DNA of 64,000 nt from Carallia brachiata (taxonomy: Eukaryota; Streptophyta; Magnoliopsida; Malpighiales; Rhizophoraceae): positions 1,110,586 through 1,174,585 of the forward strand of contig JADCRB010000054.1 in NCBI GenBank assembly GCA_021464245.1, in the 5' to 3' direction. A model generated the notes under the pieces. That model ran no database searches and was not told the origin of the DNA. It worked only from the letters and a program-made list of their open reading frames with translations. This document shows, in pieces, positions 13,801-27,574 of this stretch. Both the position numbers and the translations under genes were made by a program. Position 1 is the first letter of the stretch; each line of letters starts with the position of its first letter.

Positions 13801-16800
13801 TGATGATGTGCAAATTTATTTTTTCTGCTTATGCCCTACTTGTTCACCATCCTCCTGGGATGCCTCATTGTGATTCTGCTGTCAAGGCACATGATTCCCA
13901 ACACTAGTCACTTATAAAAAACAAGAAAGAAAAAAGAAAAAAATCTCTACACTAGGTGTCGTAATGAGCTTTCATTATGCTAGAGGTCTAGATGCATTCT
14001 CTTGTCTACAGCTATCTTTTCATAGATTGATTGTTAGATTTGTAATGTTTGAACTTTTTTTTGAAGAAGTAATGCTTGACTTTGCCTTCTCATCCCCAGA
14101 TGGTTCTTCCTGTTGTCATTTGAGCTAACTATCTTGTAGCTGGACAACTTACTGTAGTAATTAATGTATTTCATGCACACAGCTATTTTCCAAGAACTTA
14201 ATGCAGCCATCAAAACATTACAACTGAACTGCAATCTTGTTAGGCATCATTTCTTGCTGCCTGTATGAGTTCCTAGGGCCCAAGTTGTGTGGCAACTCAT
14301 CCATGTGCAAGGAATACTGGAATCTTGTGGATTGCATTTTATGTACCCATGATTTATTAAGCTTAAGCTGCAATTCTTGAGATGATATATGTACTGGATT
14401 AGGAAAGTAGTAAAGTGTGTTTACCTAAAAGTTTCTTCCAACTTCACTAAAGCAAAAAAGGAGAGGAACTCTTTGATCGATTGGTAAAGCTTGCCTTTCT
14501 GAGGATCTGATGTGTTGTACTGCTTCTTTTCTGAGAAAAACATATGTTGCTAACAATGAATAAACCACAAGGTGAGCTATTGTCTTGTTAGCTGGATGCA
14601 AGAAGGACCATTGGGTGCTCATTTGGGCACTAGGTATCTGACTTGAGGCATTGTGCCTAAAATTTCAGGTAGAACTAATGTGGTTCCTCATCTTTCTTGA
14701 ATGACTAGGTGAGGTACATTTCAGGACTACTTACTTTATTTATACTGTAATTTTATGAACCTTGGTATATAAAAGCTTGTGTTCTTCTATCGATTGACTT
14801 TTGTAGTCACCTTGGTATGTGAAAGCTTCTGTTCTCTTGGTTGACCTGTGTGGTCAATGTACTCCCCATGAAGGTTACTTCTTATTAGATTCTGCAATAT
14901 TAATATTGCTAAAATTTTTTTGTTTACAAACCCCTGAGACGTTTCCTTACTGAACTTTTTGTTTGTGTAAGTTGCTTCATTATGAGTTTAGCTATGACCC
15001 ATCAGTTTTTTGTTCCAGTTTCTAATTGTTTACTAAAGAAGCATTTTTGTTTCTCACACTTTTTTTTTTTTGCTGTTCATATTTCATTTCATTGCATCTG
15101 GTTATTAATAAAGCCCATTGGCTTGATGTCCTTTCTGTTTATAGTCAATTGCTGAAGCTGCTGAGGATATATGGGACCGCTATGGCTACGACTTTGGGAC
15201 TGACTATTCAGGACTTTTCAAGGCACTTTCTCATTTAAATTATAATGTCCGCTTGGCTGCTGCGGAGGCATTAGCTGCTGCTTTGGATGAAAATCCAGAT
15301 ACCATACAGGTTTGTATCAGATTCCAATGCTACTTCAGTGCTTTTTTTAATCCTTATTGATTGCTATTTATGTTCAGGAATCACTTTCTACATTATTTTC
15401 ATTGTATATACGCGATGGTGGTTTTGGTGAGGGCAACATTGATGCTGGCTGGCTAGGCAGACAAGGAATAGCCCTGGCCTTACATTCTGCAGCTGATGTT
15501 CTACGAACAAAAGACCTTCCTATTGTTATGACATTCCTCATATCACGAGCACTGGTAAACTTCTCTCTCATCAGCTCAGTAACTGTGCCAACTTTTGCTC
15601 AGCCTTTTTGTTTCATTTTTAACTCCGAAAATTAGGGAAGAACTCACCTTGTATTTCCTTTCTGGGAATTGAATTTTGGATTTTGATTTGTATAGCATCT
15701 TACTTTTTGAATTATGAAATCTGGCGAAGTTGGTGCATTGTTGACAAAAAGTTCTGTTCTCAAATTTTCTTCTTCATTGTCAAATTATGTTTCTGGGGCA
15801 CTTGGTGGCTGTGGATGTTCAATTGTGCAATGCTTAATTTATATTGGTGTTATATGGCCTTCTTGCTAAGTTGCTACTTGATGGCCTTTCTATAGCTAAA
15901 CCCAATTAAATTTGGGATTGAGACTTTGTTGTTGTTGTTGGTGGTGGTGTATTTTTCTTGCCAAAAAATATTCTTTCTTTCTGGGTATGCTTTATCTAGA
16001 ATGGGCAACAGCAATTCCCAGAAGGGTTTTGACTATCATTTTAGACTTATATATGTAGCACATGTGCGGAGATATATGAAGCATTGTTGCTAATACATGA
16101 AGGTTTTAGGCTGACCCGAATGCAGATGTTCGAGGACGAATGATTGATGCTGGCATTATGATAATTGATAAGCATGGAAGAGATAACGTTTCCTTGTTAT
16201 TTCCCATCTTTGAGAATTATCTTAATAAAAAGGTTAGTCTTCAGTTTGAAAAAAGAATGTGTTTTTCTTTTTTGGTTCGCTCATTTTGTTTTGTTGGCAT
16301 ATGTACTTGTCTTTTAATTGCAATCTTTTGGGCTTTCATATTATGCTATGTAACTTCTATTTTTCCAAAGGCATCAGATGAGGAAAAATATGATTTGGTT
16401 CGTGAGGGTGTGGTCATATTTACGGGAGCTTTAGCCAAACATTTGGCAAAGGTGCTTATTTGGTTGTATCCCATTCTTTTCATTGAAAATACATTTTTTT
16501 TCTGATTCTGTTTGATTAATTTTGCTCTGTTATATTTACAGGATGATCCTAAAGTCCATACTGTTGTGGAGAAGTTGTTGGATGTGTTAAACACTCCATC
16601 TGAAGCTGTTCAGCGAGCTGTTTCGACTTGCCTTTCACCTTTAATGCAATCAAAACAAGTATGTATAAGCTGTGTCCTAAAGTAGGATATTGAGTCCTAC
16701 AATTGTTTTCTTGCTTGTGACTGCCTGTTGCACCATTGACTTATTTCCTCCCCTTGAGTAGCAGAAATTTGTTCTTACGTCATGCTTTTTTGCATCAGGA

Positions 16801-19800
16801 TGATGCATCTGCTCTTGTCTCCAGGCTGTTGGATCAACTTATGAAGAGTGACAAATATGGTGAACGTCGTGGAGCAGCTTTTGGACTTGCTGGGGTGGTT
16901 AAGGGATTTGGAATATCATGCTTGAAGAAGTATGGAATTATTACTAAGCTAAGGGAAGGACTTGGAGATAGGTAAATGTGCCAGGGAAATATTATTTGTT
17001 TGCAGCTCTGTTCTCCATGGGAAATAAGATTTAATTTATTCTACATTATGCATAGTCTCCTGCTGGACATATAAAATGGCTTCTCATACATTTAACTTTC
17101 CTCAATTAAGTTCCTTTTTTTTCACCTGCTACCCTTGATTGGTGGGTTAGGTGCAATGAAGTGGTCTACCTTTTAATTAACAATGTTAGCAATTGACCGG
17201 ACATTTATATTCTAATCATGTTAGTGTTTTATGTTTTTCATTTCTTTTGAACTAGGAATTCGGCAAAATGTCGTGAAGGGGCTCTATTGGCTTTTGAGTG
17301 CTTATGTGAAAAGCTTGGAAAATTGTTTGAACCGTATGTATTTCAACAATTTATTTCTGCAAATTGATCCCTTTGTGGATTTTCTCACTTTTAATCCTTC
17401 TTGGTTTCCTTTTCAATCCAGGTATGTGATTCAAATGTTACCATTACTTTTAGTTTCTTTCTCTGATCAAGTCGTTGCAGTTCGTGAGGCTGCTGAGTGT
17501 GCTGCTCGAGCAATGATGTCTCAGCTTAGCGTGCACGGGGTTAAGCTTGTGCTTCCTTCACTTTTAAAGGTGATTATATTGTTTTTTAATCTTTGTAACT
17601 TTTAGCGTATTGGTTTGATATGACATATGGACTCATGGGGAGCATTGGGACCGTCAAAATAATGATTTGCTCTGTGTAAAATTGTTTTGCCAGTGAAAAT
17701 TCGTAGTTCTTCTTCTACTGCCCTTTAATGCTTTTGCTTGGAATCACTATGCTTTTCCTGTCCTTGTCTTTTTTTGTTGCAAAGCTTGTTTAATATTTAG
17801 TGGTTGTTTGGTGAAGAATCTTTCTTCAAAATGAAAGCGAAGCATTAATTTTTGACAAATACAGAGTTTGACAGGTGACTGTAGAAAATATTTTCGTGGT
17901 GAACTATTGGGCTTGTGAGAGTCCTGGGGCATCTTAAAGTCAATTTTAGCACATATGTACTCATCTCCGAGTGCTAATTGAGTGTTTGGTCTTCTAAATT
18001 CATATTCATTTAGGGTCTTGAGGATAAAGCCTGGAGGACAAAACAAAGCAGTGTCCAATTGCTTGGTGCCATGGCTTACTGTGCTCCTCAACAGTTGTCT
18101 CAGTGCCTTCCCACAATTGTGCCAAAACTGACAGAGGTTTGTTTCTGTATCTGCCAAACATGGTAGCTTGGCGGTGTGCAAAAATAGAAACTACTCTTGA
18201 CCCATGTATTGCCCATCTGGCTATAGGTATTAACTGATACCCATCCCAAAGTCCAGTCAGCAGGGCAAACGGCACTTCAGCAGGTTAAATTTCTGTGTTT
18301 TTTTTTTTTTTCCGTGTTTTCTGCGAGTTGTTATCCATAAATTTTTTTTGGTGCTAGGTTGGGAGTGTTATAAAGAATCCAGAAATATCATCTCTTGTCC
18401 CTACACTTCTCATGGGTCTTACAGATCCAAATGACTATACAAAGTATTCTCTTGATATTCTGCTCCAAGTAAGATTTATCCACGGGAATTTTCAATTCAT
18501 TGCTGTACTTTTCTACAGTGGATTCACGTATTTAAATGCTCGTTTATGTGTGGCAGACAACTTTTGTCAATTCTATTGACGCGCCTTCACTTGCACTTTT
18601 GGTGCCAATAGTCCATAGAGGTCTAAGGGAGAGGAGCTCTGAAACTAAAAAGAAAGCTGCACAAATAGTCGGAAACATGTGTTCATTAGTTACAGAACCC
18701 AACGATATGATTCCTTATATAGGGTTGCTTCTTCCTGAAGTGAAAAAGGTAATTTCATTGCTAGGGTTACCCATTTTGTATTGAGGTCTAAGATATGTTT
18801 ATGTGAATAAGTCTCTCCTCTTTTCCCGGTAAAAAATACAATCAGGTTCTTGTGGATCCAATTCCAGAAGTTAGATCTGTTGCAGCAAGGGCTATCGGTT
18901 CTCTCATTAGAGGAATGGGAGAGAATAACTTCCCAGATCTTGTACCATGGCTTTTTGATACCCTTAAATCTGATAATAGTAATGTGGAGCGCTCAGGAGC
19001 TGCTCAAGGATTGAGCGAGGTAAATATTTTGTCAAATGTGAACTTGTTGCCACATATTCCCCTTTCTTTTAAGTTCTAGTATTTACTGAGATTTGTATTT
19101 TTTTTCTCATGAATATAAAATTTCACATTTTACGACTATTATGCTTTTGGGTTTATATAAAGATGCTTAATTATACTATCGGTATTTGGTCCTGAAAAGG
19201 TTTACAGAAAATGTTGTTATATTATCTGTTAACTAAGAGATTTTTGTTGTTTGATACTCCAGGTTTTAGCTGCACTTGGCACAGAATACTTTGAGCATTT
19301 ACTTCCTGATATTATCCGAAACTGTTCACATCAAAGGGCGTCTGTACGTGATGGATATTTAACACTTTTCAAGGTGGGTAGATTTTACTTGTTACAAATC
19401 ATATTTAATGCAATTTTTGTTTGGATGTGTTGTGTACAATAACATTTTATGTAAATTACTTTGTAGTATTTGCCGAGGTCTTTAGGTGTTCAATTCCAGA
19501 ACTATTTGCAGCAGGTTCTTCCTGCAATCTTAGATGGTAGGTTGTCTTCCTCTTTTTACCCTTTTTTGTGGGTTTTTGGTTGTGTTGAGGACTTGGTTCT
19601 TAACATGATTCTCTCAGATTATTGGTATCTTTCTGAAAAAATTTAGCTGTGTAAATGCTTTCAGGCCTTGCTGACGAGAATGAATCCGTTCGCGATGCAG
19701 CACTAGGTGCCGGTCATGTCTTGGTGGAGCACTATGCAACAACGTATTCACTCTCTTGGTCTTCTTGTGTTTCGTCATTGGGTTTTCCAACGTTTCCTTC

Positions 19801-22800
19801 AATTTACTTGATAGCTGGCTGTCCCTTGGTGTACATCCAATGCTGATGTGTCATTCAAAGATTATTGCATAAAAGTCAACCATTAAAAAATTTATGTTGG
19901 GGGAGACAAATAGTGCCTTCTGTTAACTGTTTCAGATGGTGTTCTTGAATAGATTGGAAATCATATTTTAAATCTTTTGTGCATTGAAGAGTTTCATTGA
20001 TTATTAAACAAATTCCTTTAGTGCATTGAAGAGTTTAATTGATTATTAAAATGGGTGATAATAGATTCAGTCTAACAATGCTTGGAATGTGTCGAATTTC
20101 CCACGAAAGTTGCATCTTCTGATGAATTTTAATCTTCTTGTTTCCTTTTACATCCCCTCAGGTCCTTACCGCTTCTCCTTCCAGCTGTTGAGGATGGAAT
20201 TTTCAATGACAATTGGCGCATCCGGCAAAGTTCTGTTGAATTACTGGGCGATCTCTTGTTTAAGGTTTATACTGTTTATCATTTTTCAGTAATGATACCT
20301 GTAATCTACTACTAGTGGCTTCTTGAGGTCGCCCTCGCCCTATTGAATTTGAATCCAGGTTGCTGGAACATCCGGAAAAGCTTTACTCGAAGGTGGTAGT
20401 GATGATGAAGGTGCTAGTACTGAAGCACATGGACGTGCTATTATTGAGGTTTTAGGTAGGGATAAGCGCAATGAAGTTCTCGCTGCATTATACATGGTTC
20501 GTACTGATGTCAGCATATCTGTTCGCCAGGTACTGTAACTGAACCTTAGGTTTGTTCCCATAGAAGATTTATGTGTGCCTTGCACCGTTTGGACGGTGAG
20601 AACTGAAGTTGCATTTTGTCTATTGTCAGGCCGCCTTACATGTCTGGAAAACTATAGTCGCAAACACTCCAAAGACACTCAAGGAAATTATGCCTGTTTT
20701 AATGAACACTCTAATATCTTCTCTTGCATCATCTTCCTCTGAAAGGCGGCAGGTATGCTTCTGTTCTACATATTTTGCATTTCCTATTAGCTTTTATAGA
20801 TTTTTATCATATAAATATGAATTTTGTGCAGGTTGCTGGACGAGCATTGGGTGAACTTGTTCGGAAGCTTGGTGAAAGAGTGCTTCCTCTGATCATCCCA
20901 ATCTTATCACAGGGTCTTGAGGATCCTGATCCAGCCGAAGACAAGTAAGAGCTTATATGCAGCCATACTACTATATATTTTCTTGTCTTCTGTGTGAATT
21001 CCATCTCATTGGAATTGTATCATCAATGTAATTACACAAGCTCGTACTTTTCGGACAAGTTGCTAACATCTGCTAATGTTCCGATGGGATGAAATGGACT
21101 ATATAGTTGCTGCTACTTGTGCCTTTGATTGCTCTTAACTTTCCTGATATCACCTGGAATGACAGGGGGTGTGCATTGGTCTGAGCGAAGTAATGGCAAG
21201 TGCTGGCAAGAGTCAACTACTGAGTTTCCTGGACGAGCTCATCTCTACTATTAGGATCGCACTCTGTGATAGGTTGACCATATAGGTGGCTCTGCTAGTG
21301 TTTGAAATAGTCTGTTACTCATATTACAATTTTTAATTTCTTAATGTGTTTTAACAGTGTGCCTGAAGTTCGAGAATCTGCAGGCTTAGCTTTCAGTACT
21401 CTCTACAAGGTGCACTTTCTGGGCTCTGTTTGACTTGGATATTGTTTTTCAATTAAATTCACAAGGATATGGCTGATAATTGCCATGTGAATCAGAGTGC
21501 TGGAATGCAAGCAATTGATGAAATCGTTCCAACCTTGCTGCATGCCCTCGAGGATGACGAAACATCAGATACTGCTCTCGATGGCCTCAAACAAATCTTA
21601 AGGTAGAACCCATGCAACGTGTACAAGAGTTGCTATTTGTTGTATATACTTGGTGCAAGTGAATGTGCTAAAAACTTTCTATATGCATTCATCTCAGTGT
21701 CAGGACTACGGCTGTATTACCTCACATTTTACCAAAGCTGGTTCATCTTCCGCTTTCGTATGTCCAACTTCCCAGCGCTATCATTATTTTTGACATTTGT
21801 TTCTGATCTTCCATCTGCCACCTAAATTTTGAATATTATCCAGGGCCTTCAATGCTCATGCTCTGGGAGCTTTGGCAGAGGTTGCAGGAGCTGGTCTTAA
21901 CCTTCATCTGGGCACTGTTCTTCCTGCTTTACTCACTGCAATGGGTTGTGAAGACGAGGTACATCGCTTGAATGGAGAACAGATTTTACACCTCTTGTTT
22001 TTGTTATTTTTCAATGGGTCTTGCCCTAACTTGAATTTAAGTCTTTGCATTTGTTTCTAAATTGTCCTGTTAGATTGTCGGCTAATTTTCAATTTTATAG
22101 GATGTCCAAGCTTTAGCCAAGGAGGCCGCAGAAACGGTGGTCTTAGTGATTGATGAGGAGGGCGTGGAGTATTTGACAGCGGAGCTTATTAAAGGTGTCA
22201 GCGATAGTGAGGTACTAGTATACGTTACCTGTGCCTTTTCAGACTCTCTATCTCTCTCCCTCTCTCCTGACATCAGTTAATGGTCTTATTGTTTCAGCCT
22301 TCGGTTCGTAGAAGTTCATCATATCTGATAGGGTTCTTCTTCAAAAACAGCAAGCTATATTTAGTTGATGAAGCTCCAAACATGATATCTACGCTAATTG
22401 TTTTGTTAAGTGATTCAGATGCAGCAACTGTGGCGGTACTTTTCATGAATAATCTGGTGTTTTTTCTGTGATTTTTTGTCCTACACCTAATTTTTTGTTA
22501 ACAGGCTGCTTGGGAAGCTTTATCAAGGGTTGTCAGCTCAGTACCCAAGGAGATCCTTCCCTCGTATATAAAACTAGTACGAGATGCTGTATCTACATCA
22601 AGAGACAAAGAGCGTAGGAAAAAGAAGGTATTGGGAAAAAGGTTTTGCAATGTATATCAGTAAATAAATGTGACGCTGTTAAAGTGATGTCTAAGTATTG
22701 CAAGCATGAGAGTATACGATTTATGCCCTACTTCTTCCTTTTGCAGGGGGGACCAGTTCTGATTCCTGGCTTCTGTCTTCCAAAAGCACTTCAGCCATTG

Positions 22801-25800
22801 CTTCCAATATTTCTCCAGGTATTCTCAATCTTTTCCTTTTTTGTTTTAATTTAATTATAGTTATTTTCTCAGGTATTCTCGATTTACAGCGGATGCACGT
22901 TCTCTGTTTCAATTTTCAGTTCTGTTCACCTCGTTTAGGTTTTTTTTTTTTTTTTTTCCCTCCTTTGTCTTTTTGCAATATTCTGGAAATAAATATTGAT
23001 TTTAGAGCTGTTCTTCGTTTTGTCTGCCTTGATAGAGGGACTTGGACCTAATGAGTTCTGAAATTGTTGAACTATCTAAAGCAAACTTTGTTTTGCAGAT
23101 GGTTGCTGATTGTCAGATTTTGGATTCATTATGAAACTAGTCAAACATTAATGAAAGTTCATCTAAAAGAAAAAACTACTCAGATGTGTGGTTTAACAAG
23201 AAGCAAAAGCTGAAAACCTTGATTTTGCAAGGATTAATCCTGATCTGGTTGTAAATAAGGTGTCAAGAAACTCTTGAACATGCACTTGAGGACAATATAC
23301 ATCATTTTTGGTTTCACACTCTTTTTGGCATTTAAAATAGTAACAGCCATAAAGAAGCACTGAAAACAGAAGAAAAGGTGCTTTATTAGCAAAATGGAGG
23401 AGATTTGCTTTTTGTTAGTAGTTTAAACCTCCGTAAATTCTAAAAAAGAAAAAATATATATTCAAAAAATTTGCGAGCCGTTTTTCTTTAATAACCAAAT
23501 GGAATGCTGGGGATCTTTTACATTTAATGATTGCATGGCAGTATGGGTGCCTCAGTTTTCCCACATCTTATGTGTTTTGCTCACTTCTCTTTGAAGATCT
23601 ATTTTAGGCATTTTTGTTTTCTTTTCCTTCACTTAGATTGAAATAAACTCTTGCACTTGTGAGTTATTGCTGGTGTTGAGTGCATAAATTGTTTGTTGAT
23701 GATGTGTTCAGGGTCTAACGAGTGGGTCTGCTGAATTAAGAGAGCAAGCAGCACTGGGCCTTGGGGAGCTTATTGATGTGACCAGTGAGCAGGCATTGAA
23801 GGAGTTTGTCATTCCTATCACTGGGTATGTACGTTGGACATGAAAGAATTGTAATTATACTTTGTGTGTCAATCAATGCATGGATGAATGGGCAGCCAAT
23901 TTAAGGAAGATGCTCTGAAACAGCATCATTCGTGGTAGAATCTGCCTCTCTGGCATGTCCTAGTCAAGATGGATTATGGTTCATGCTTTCCCTATTCATG
24001 ATAAAAGTTATCTTATAGTTTTCTATGCATCATATGTAAAGATGTTTTGTTCTAGATGTTACATTGGGTCGCTTTTTTTATTCTGGCTGGGTTTCTCTTC
24101 TGTGTTTGGACTTTTGTGCAGTGGCAGGGCTTATGTCCTTTCTAAAAAAAGTATAAAAATTATTTTGTTAGGCTCTAATTTAACATGTTCTTTCATCACA
24201 GGCCTCTTATACGAATTATAGGTGATCGGTTTGCTTGGCAAGTAAAGAGTGCCATTTTATCAGCTTTAAGCATTATGATAAGAAAGGGTGGGATGGCCCT
24301 CAGACCTTTTCTTCCTCAGCTTCAGACAACATTCATCAAATGTTTACAAGACAGCACGAGGTTTGTTTGAACAATATGTTTTGGGTGATATGTCCTCCTA
24401 TTAGGCACAACTAAAACTTTTGTTTGATGACTAGTCCATGGTTTCTGTCAACTTTTCATCTCATTATTGGAGGCCTAATATCTATATTCTTATATTTGTT
24501 GGTTCATGGGTATGGTAATTTTTGAAACCGTACACTTTGCATTTTTCCCCCTTCATGCTTGGGAGATGTGTGAATGCAGGACGGTTCGGACAAGTGCTGC
24601 CGTTGCTCTTGGGAAGCTTAGTGCTCTCAGTATTAGGGTTGATCCTCTAGTGAGCGATCTCCTGTCCAGTTTGCAGGTGGTGCTTGGCATTTGGCATTTT
24701 GGTCGTATCTAGTGTATGTGATTATAATAATACTCTGTTGCTCACATTTCAGGCATCTGATGCTGGTGTCCGTGAGGCCATTCTCACGGCGTTGAAAGGT
24801 GTTCTAAAGCACGCAGGAAAGAGTGTGAGCAGTAATGTTAGAACCCGAGTCTATATTCAACTGAAGGACTTGGTTACTCATGATGATGACCAAGTTCGGG
24901 TATTTGCTTCTAGCATACTGGGTATTATGTCACAGGTCCGGTTTGGATATTCAATTTATTTACTAGGCGATATTCAATTTATTTATGAGGCTTCCAATCT
25001 CCTAGTTCTTATTCTTCTTATTTTATTCTGGGAAAATTTTTGTTCTTTTTGCTATGCATGCTAAGGTAAAATGTGGCTGTATAACATAGTGCTGCTAGAA
25101 ATGCTGTTTAGCCAATCCTTGAATTGCCTTTGTGCTCTATTCTGTAGTTTAGCCGGCAGTTTTAGGCGTGACCCTTCTATTCCTCCCCCACATCCACCCA
25201 CCAGTTTCTTTGTTAGCTGCTTTCGTTTCTCCTTGATCCTTTCTGCATATGCAGTTCTGCATTTTCCATATTGCTTTTACATATTAACACTTCTTCAAAC
25301 AATTGTATTTCAGTACATGGAAGATGCACAGCTAAATGACTTGATTCACAGTTTCTTGAATTTGGCATCTTCTCCAAGCTGGGTTTCTAGGCATGGCTCG
25401 GTGCTTACCTTCTCATCCTTGCTCAGGCACAACCCTACCTCAGCTATTATGTCTCCGGAATTCCCTCTTATTGTAGACTACCTTAAAGCAGCCTCGAAAG
25501 ATGAGAAGGTATTGCAGCTTTCACTGAAAATTTATGCTTCTATATCACACATGCTGATTGCTGAATTTAAAACTCTCCTGCAAATCAGTTTCCTCTTCGT
25601 GAGTCTTCAATTAAGGCACTGGGAAGGCTTCTACTTCATCAAATACAGGGCGATCCTTCAAGAACCGTGGTCAATGCAGATGTAGTCTCAGCAGTGGTGT
25701 CGGGCATACATGATGAGTCTAGTGAATGCAGGAGGAGGGCATTATCTGCTCTAAAAGCTGTTGCAAAAGTTTGCACCTTTTGGCCTTTTGACGCTGGTTC

Positions 25801-26420
25801 TCTTTGATCATTTGGTTTTGCTGATTCTCTCATAGATGATTTTAAACATGGAAAATTCTATTGCAGGCAAGTCCTTCATTTATTATGGTCCATATGTCAA
25901 TTATTGGGCCAACTCTAGCTGAATGTTTGAAGGATAGCAGTACTCCGGTGAGACTTGCTGCAGAAAGATGCGCTCTCCACATCTTCCAGTTGACCAAGGG
26001 TATTTCTTTCTGAACCTTTTGGTTACTTTTGATGGATGATGCAGATATGAACTGAATGAAATGGGCCATTGTATTCAATCAGCTTATGCTTTTTTGTTAC
26101 TTCATTCGTTTCACCAGCAAAAAGGGGTTCGCAAAGGGATGCTAATTCATTGTTTGAATTTGTATTTCTCAGGCACGGAAAATTTACAGGCTGCTCAAAA
26201 ATATATTACGGGCTTGGATGCTAGACGACTTTCCAAGCTTCCTGAATATAGGTAACTCAATGGCATCCATAGTTTGTATCTACATTTCTGTCCTTAACAT
26301 AAATTTCGGTGTCCAATTTCTGAATGGTGTCTCATATTCAGTTTGTTTCTTTATGCTTTCTGGTTGCGGAAATGCAGTGATGAGAGTGAAGATAGTGAAG
26401 ATGACTCCACAGCTAGCTAA
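5198..26420 (+). CDS. ILA: ILITYHIA / GCN1-like HEAT-repeat translational activator, 60 exons
   Basis: This is the plant orthologue of GCN1. It is a very large HEAT-repeat protein that binds ribosomes and activates the eIF2-alpha kinase GCN2; in Arabidopsis it is tied to translation control, immunity and development. The joined exons give 7,890 nt (2,629 residues plus stop), the usual GCN1 size. The start [16 protein letters not shown] is at 5198 and the acidic tail ends [10 protein letters not shown]. Family-typical stretches include [20 protein letters not shown] (exon 18), the central eEF3-like HEAT array (exons 30-40, e.g. [17 protein letters not shown]), and [19 protein letters not shown] near the GCN2-binding region. 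Exons: 5198-5315, 6109-6485, 6586-6717, 6869-7250, 7378-7524, 7683-7867, 7973-8099, 8270-8343, 8422-8498, 8590-8626, 8729-8895, 9114-9297, 9783-9860, 10068-10187, 10301-10360, 11446-11571, 11697-11793, 11891-12060, 12693-12995, 13078-13194, 13295-13396, 13496-13645, 15145-15309, 15378-15554, 16110-16232, 16371-16451, 16542-16658, 16799-16971, 17256-17333, 17422-17569, 18014-18136, 18227-18283, 18358-18468, 18557-18748, 18846-19019, 19263-19373, 19467-19536, 19665-19743, 20162-20264, 20359-20529, 20630-20752, 20832-20944, 21162-21272, 21358-21409, 21496-21602, 21698-21757, 21844-21958, 22101-22211, 22298-22435, 22505-22627, 22747-22818, 23712-23824, 24202-24360, 24580-24676, 24753-24935, 25314-25508, 25589-25768, 25867-25999, 26173-26251, 26378-26420. 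Two junctions are odd: intron 17 starts with GC, and intron 42 lacks an in-frame AG acceptor. Confidence 0.95.
9299..9420. repeat. (CT)n followed by CA-rich microsatellite in ILITYHIA intron 12
   Basis: An uninterrupted CT dinucleotide run of about 30 nt begins right after the donor site of exon 12 and passes into a CA-rich stretch (acacacag variants) to about 9420. It lies wholly within the intron. It is a likely polymorphic marker. Confidence 0.85.
10868..10896. repeat. (GA)n microsatellite in ILITYHIA intron 15
   Basis: A run of about 13 GA units sits inside the 1.1-kb intron 15. No coding effect is expected. Confidence 0.85.
13646..15144 (+). other. ILITYHIA intron 22, longest intron (1.5 kb)
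   Basis: The gap between the exon ending ...HDPKK and the exon beginning [14 protein letters not shown] carries no exon-like ORF. I see no nested gene on either strand. A T-rich acceptor tract precedes 15145. Confidence 0.7.
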
Positions 26421-27180
26421 GAAGTTAGTTTCATACCCTCATAAATTAGTTTCTAAGAAAACGCGATAGAGAAGTATACCATTGGCAAGTTGGCAGCCAT
26501 TATATTCTATATATCATGAGGCATTGCCCATAGGAATAGAAGGTATTTTTTCTATACGCAAACGCAGGAAAAATAGACATTTGGCACCCAAATTTTCTGG
26601 CTTGGGTGTTGCTTAATGCCTCTATGGCTGTTATTCATTTTTGTACGAGGAGGACGTGTAGATAGAATCGGTGAAGTTGGCTACATTTTTGGTAAATAGT
26701 CTCTGCAATTGTCAGTGGGAACTTTCATCTGTCTCGTGTTGTAATTTCTGCTCCACAAGCGTGTTGCTCATCCAGTTATCCTTGACCTTTGTACTGAAAT
26801 ATGGTTCCTTCAGATTTTACTTTTAACTTCAATGGCCATGCTTCACATCTCACAATTTTTGTAGGACTACAGTTTTATGGAATAGTGCATACATGTTGAG
26901 CCCAGCTTATTGAACTTTTTAACTTCTATTTGTTTCAGGATCAAAAAAGAAAATTTTTTTATTGTTTGCATTGAAAAAGAGAAGAAAAAATTGTTGGCCT
27001 ACAGGAAAAGAAAAGAAAAATAAGACCTCAATAAACAGACTCAATAATCTGTAATGTTAAGTAATAAATACTTTCATACATGTTGCAGGAAAAAGAAATA
27101 GCAACTGGGAAATGATAAGTGATTGTAATAGTTGACATCTAGTTATACTGGCAGATACTCATCCATGATATGTATAACTT
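26421..27180. other. 3' UTR of ILITYHIA and downstream intergenic DNA
   Basis: The first few hundred bases after the stop at 26418-26420 are probably 3' untranslated sequence; no unambiguous AATAAA signal is seen near the stop. The rest is AT-rich without credible ORFs. Confidence 0.4.
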
Positions 27181-27185
27181 TGCGT

Positions 27186-27285
27186 GGAATTATCATAACT
27201 CAATCGGTATTAGAGTCTTTTTAAAGATTAAAAGTCTCGAGTTCGGTTAGTTGGAACTAATTAATTAAAAAAAAAAAACTGTTGT
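27186..27285 (+). mobile_element. Possible SINE / tRNA-like fragment with A-rich tail
   Basis: The segment has taactcaatcggtattagag followed about 20 nt later by gtctcgagttcgg, spaced like the A and B boxes of a tRNA-derived pol III promoter. A 12-nt A run follows at about 27268. Plant SINEs have this layout. No target duplication was identified, so this is tentative. Confidence 0.35.
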
Positions 27286-27574
27286 AGGGAGCTGGTCTTA
27301 AAATGAATTAATACCAATTGCCCTGATTCATTCTAGGCTGCGAAATGCACTTAGAGAAGTTTTGGGATTATAAGGTTGGGAAGTTCCTGCTTTGAATGCA
27401 TTCTGCGGCTGGTGGGCTTCAATCTTCAAATTAGTTCGTCGTCTTTGCATTAAGGAATCTTCATGGTTTAAAAGAAAATTTTGAACCTGAATTAGGGGAT
27501 AGCAACCATTTACAAATATCAACTACAAGATTACAATGTCAAATGGCTATATCTGGTTTTTCGGGATAACCATG

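Noticed and set aside
17747..18275. Two minus-strand frames over 18,000
   Set aside because: They are antisense shadows of ILITYHIA exons 31-32, which fit the GCN1 family in the forward direction.
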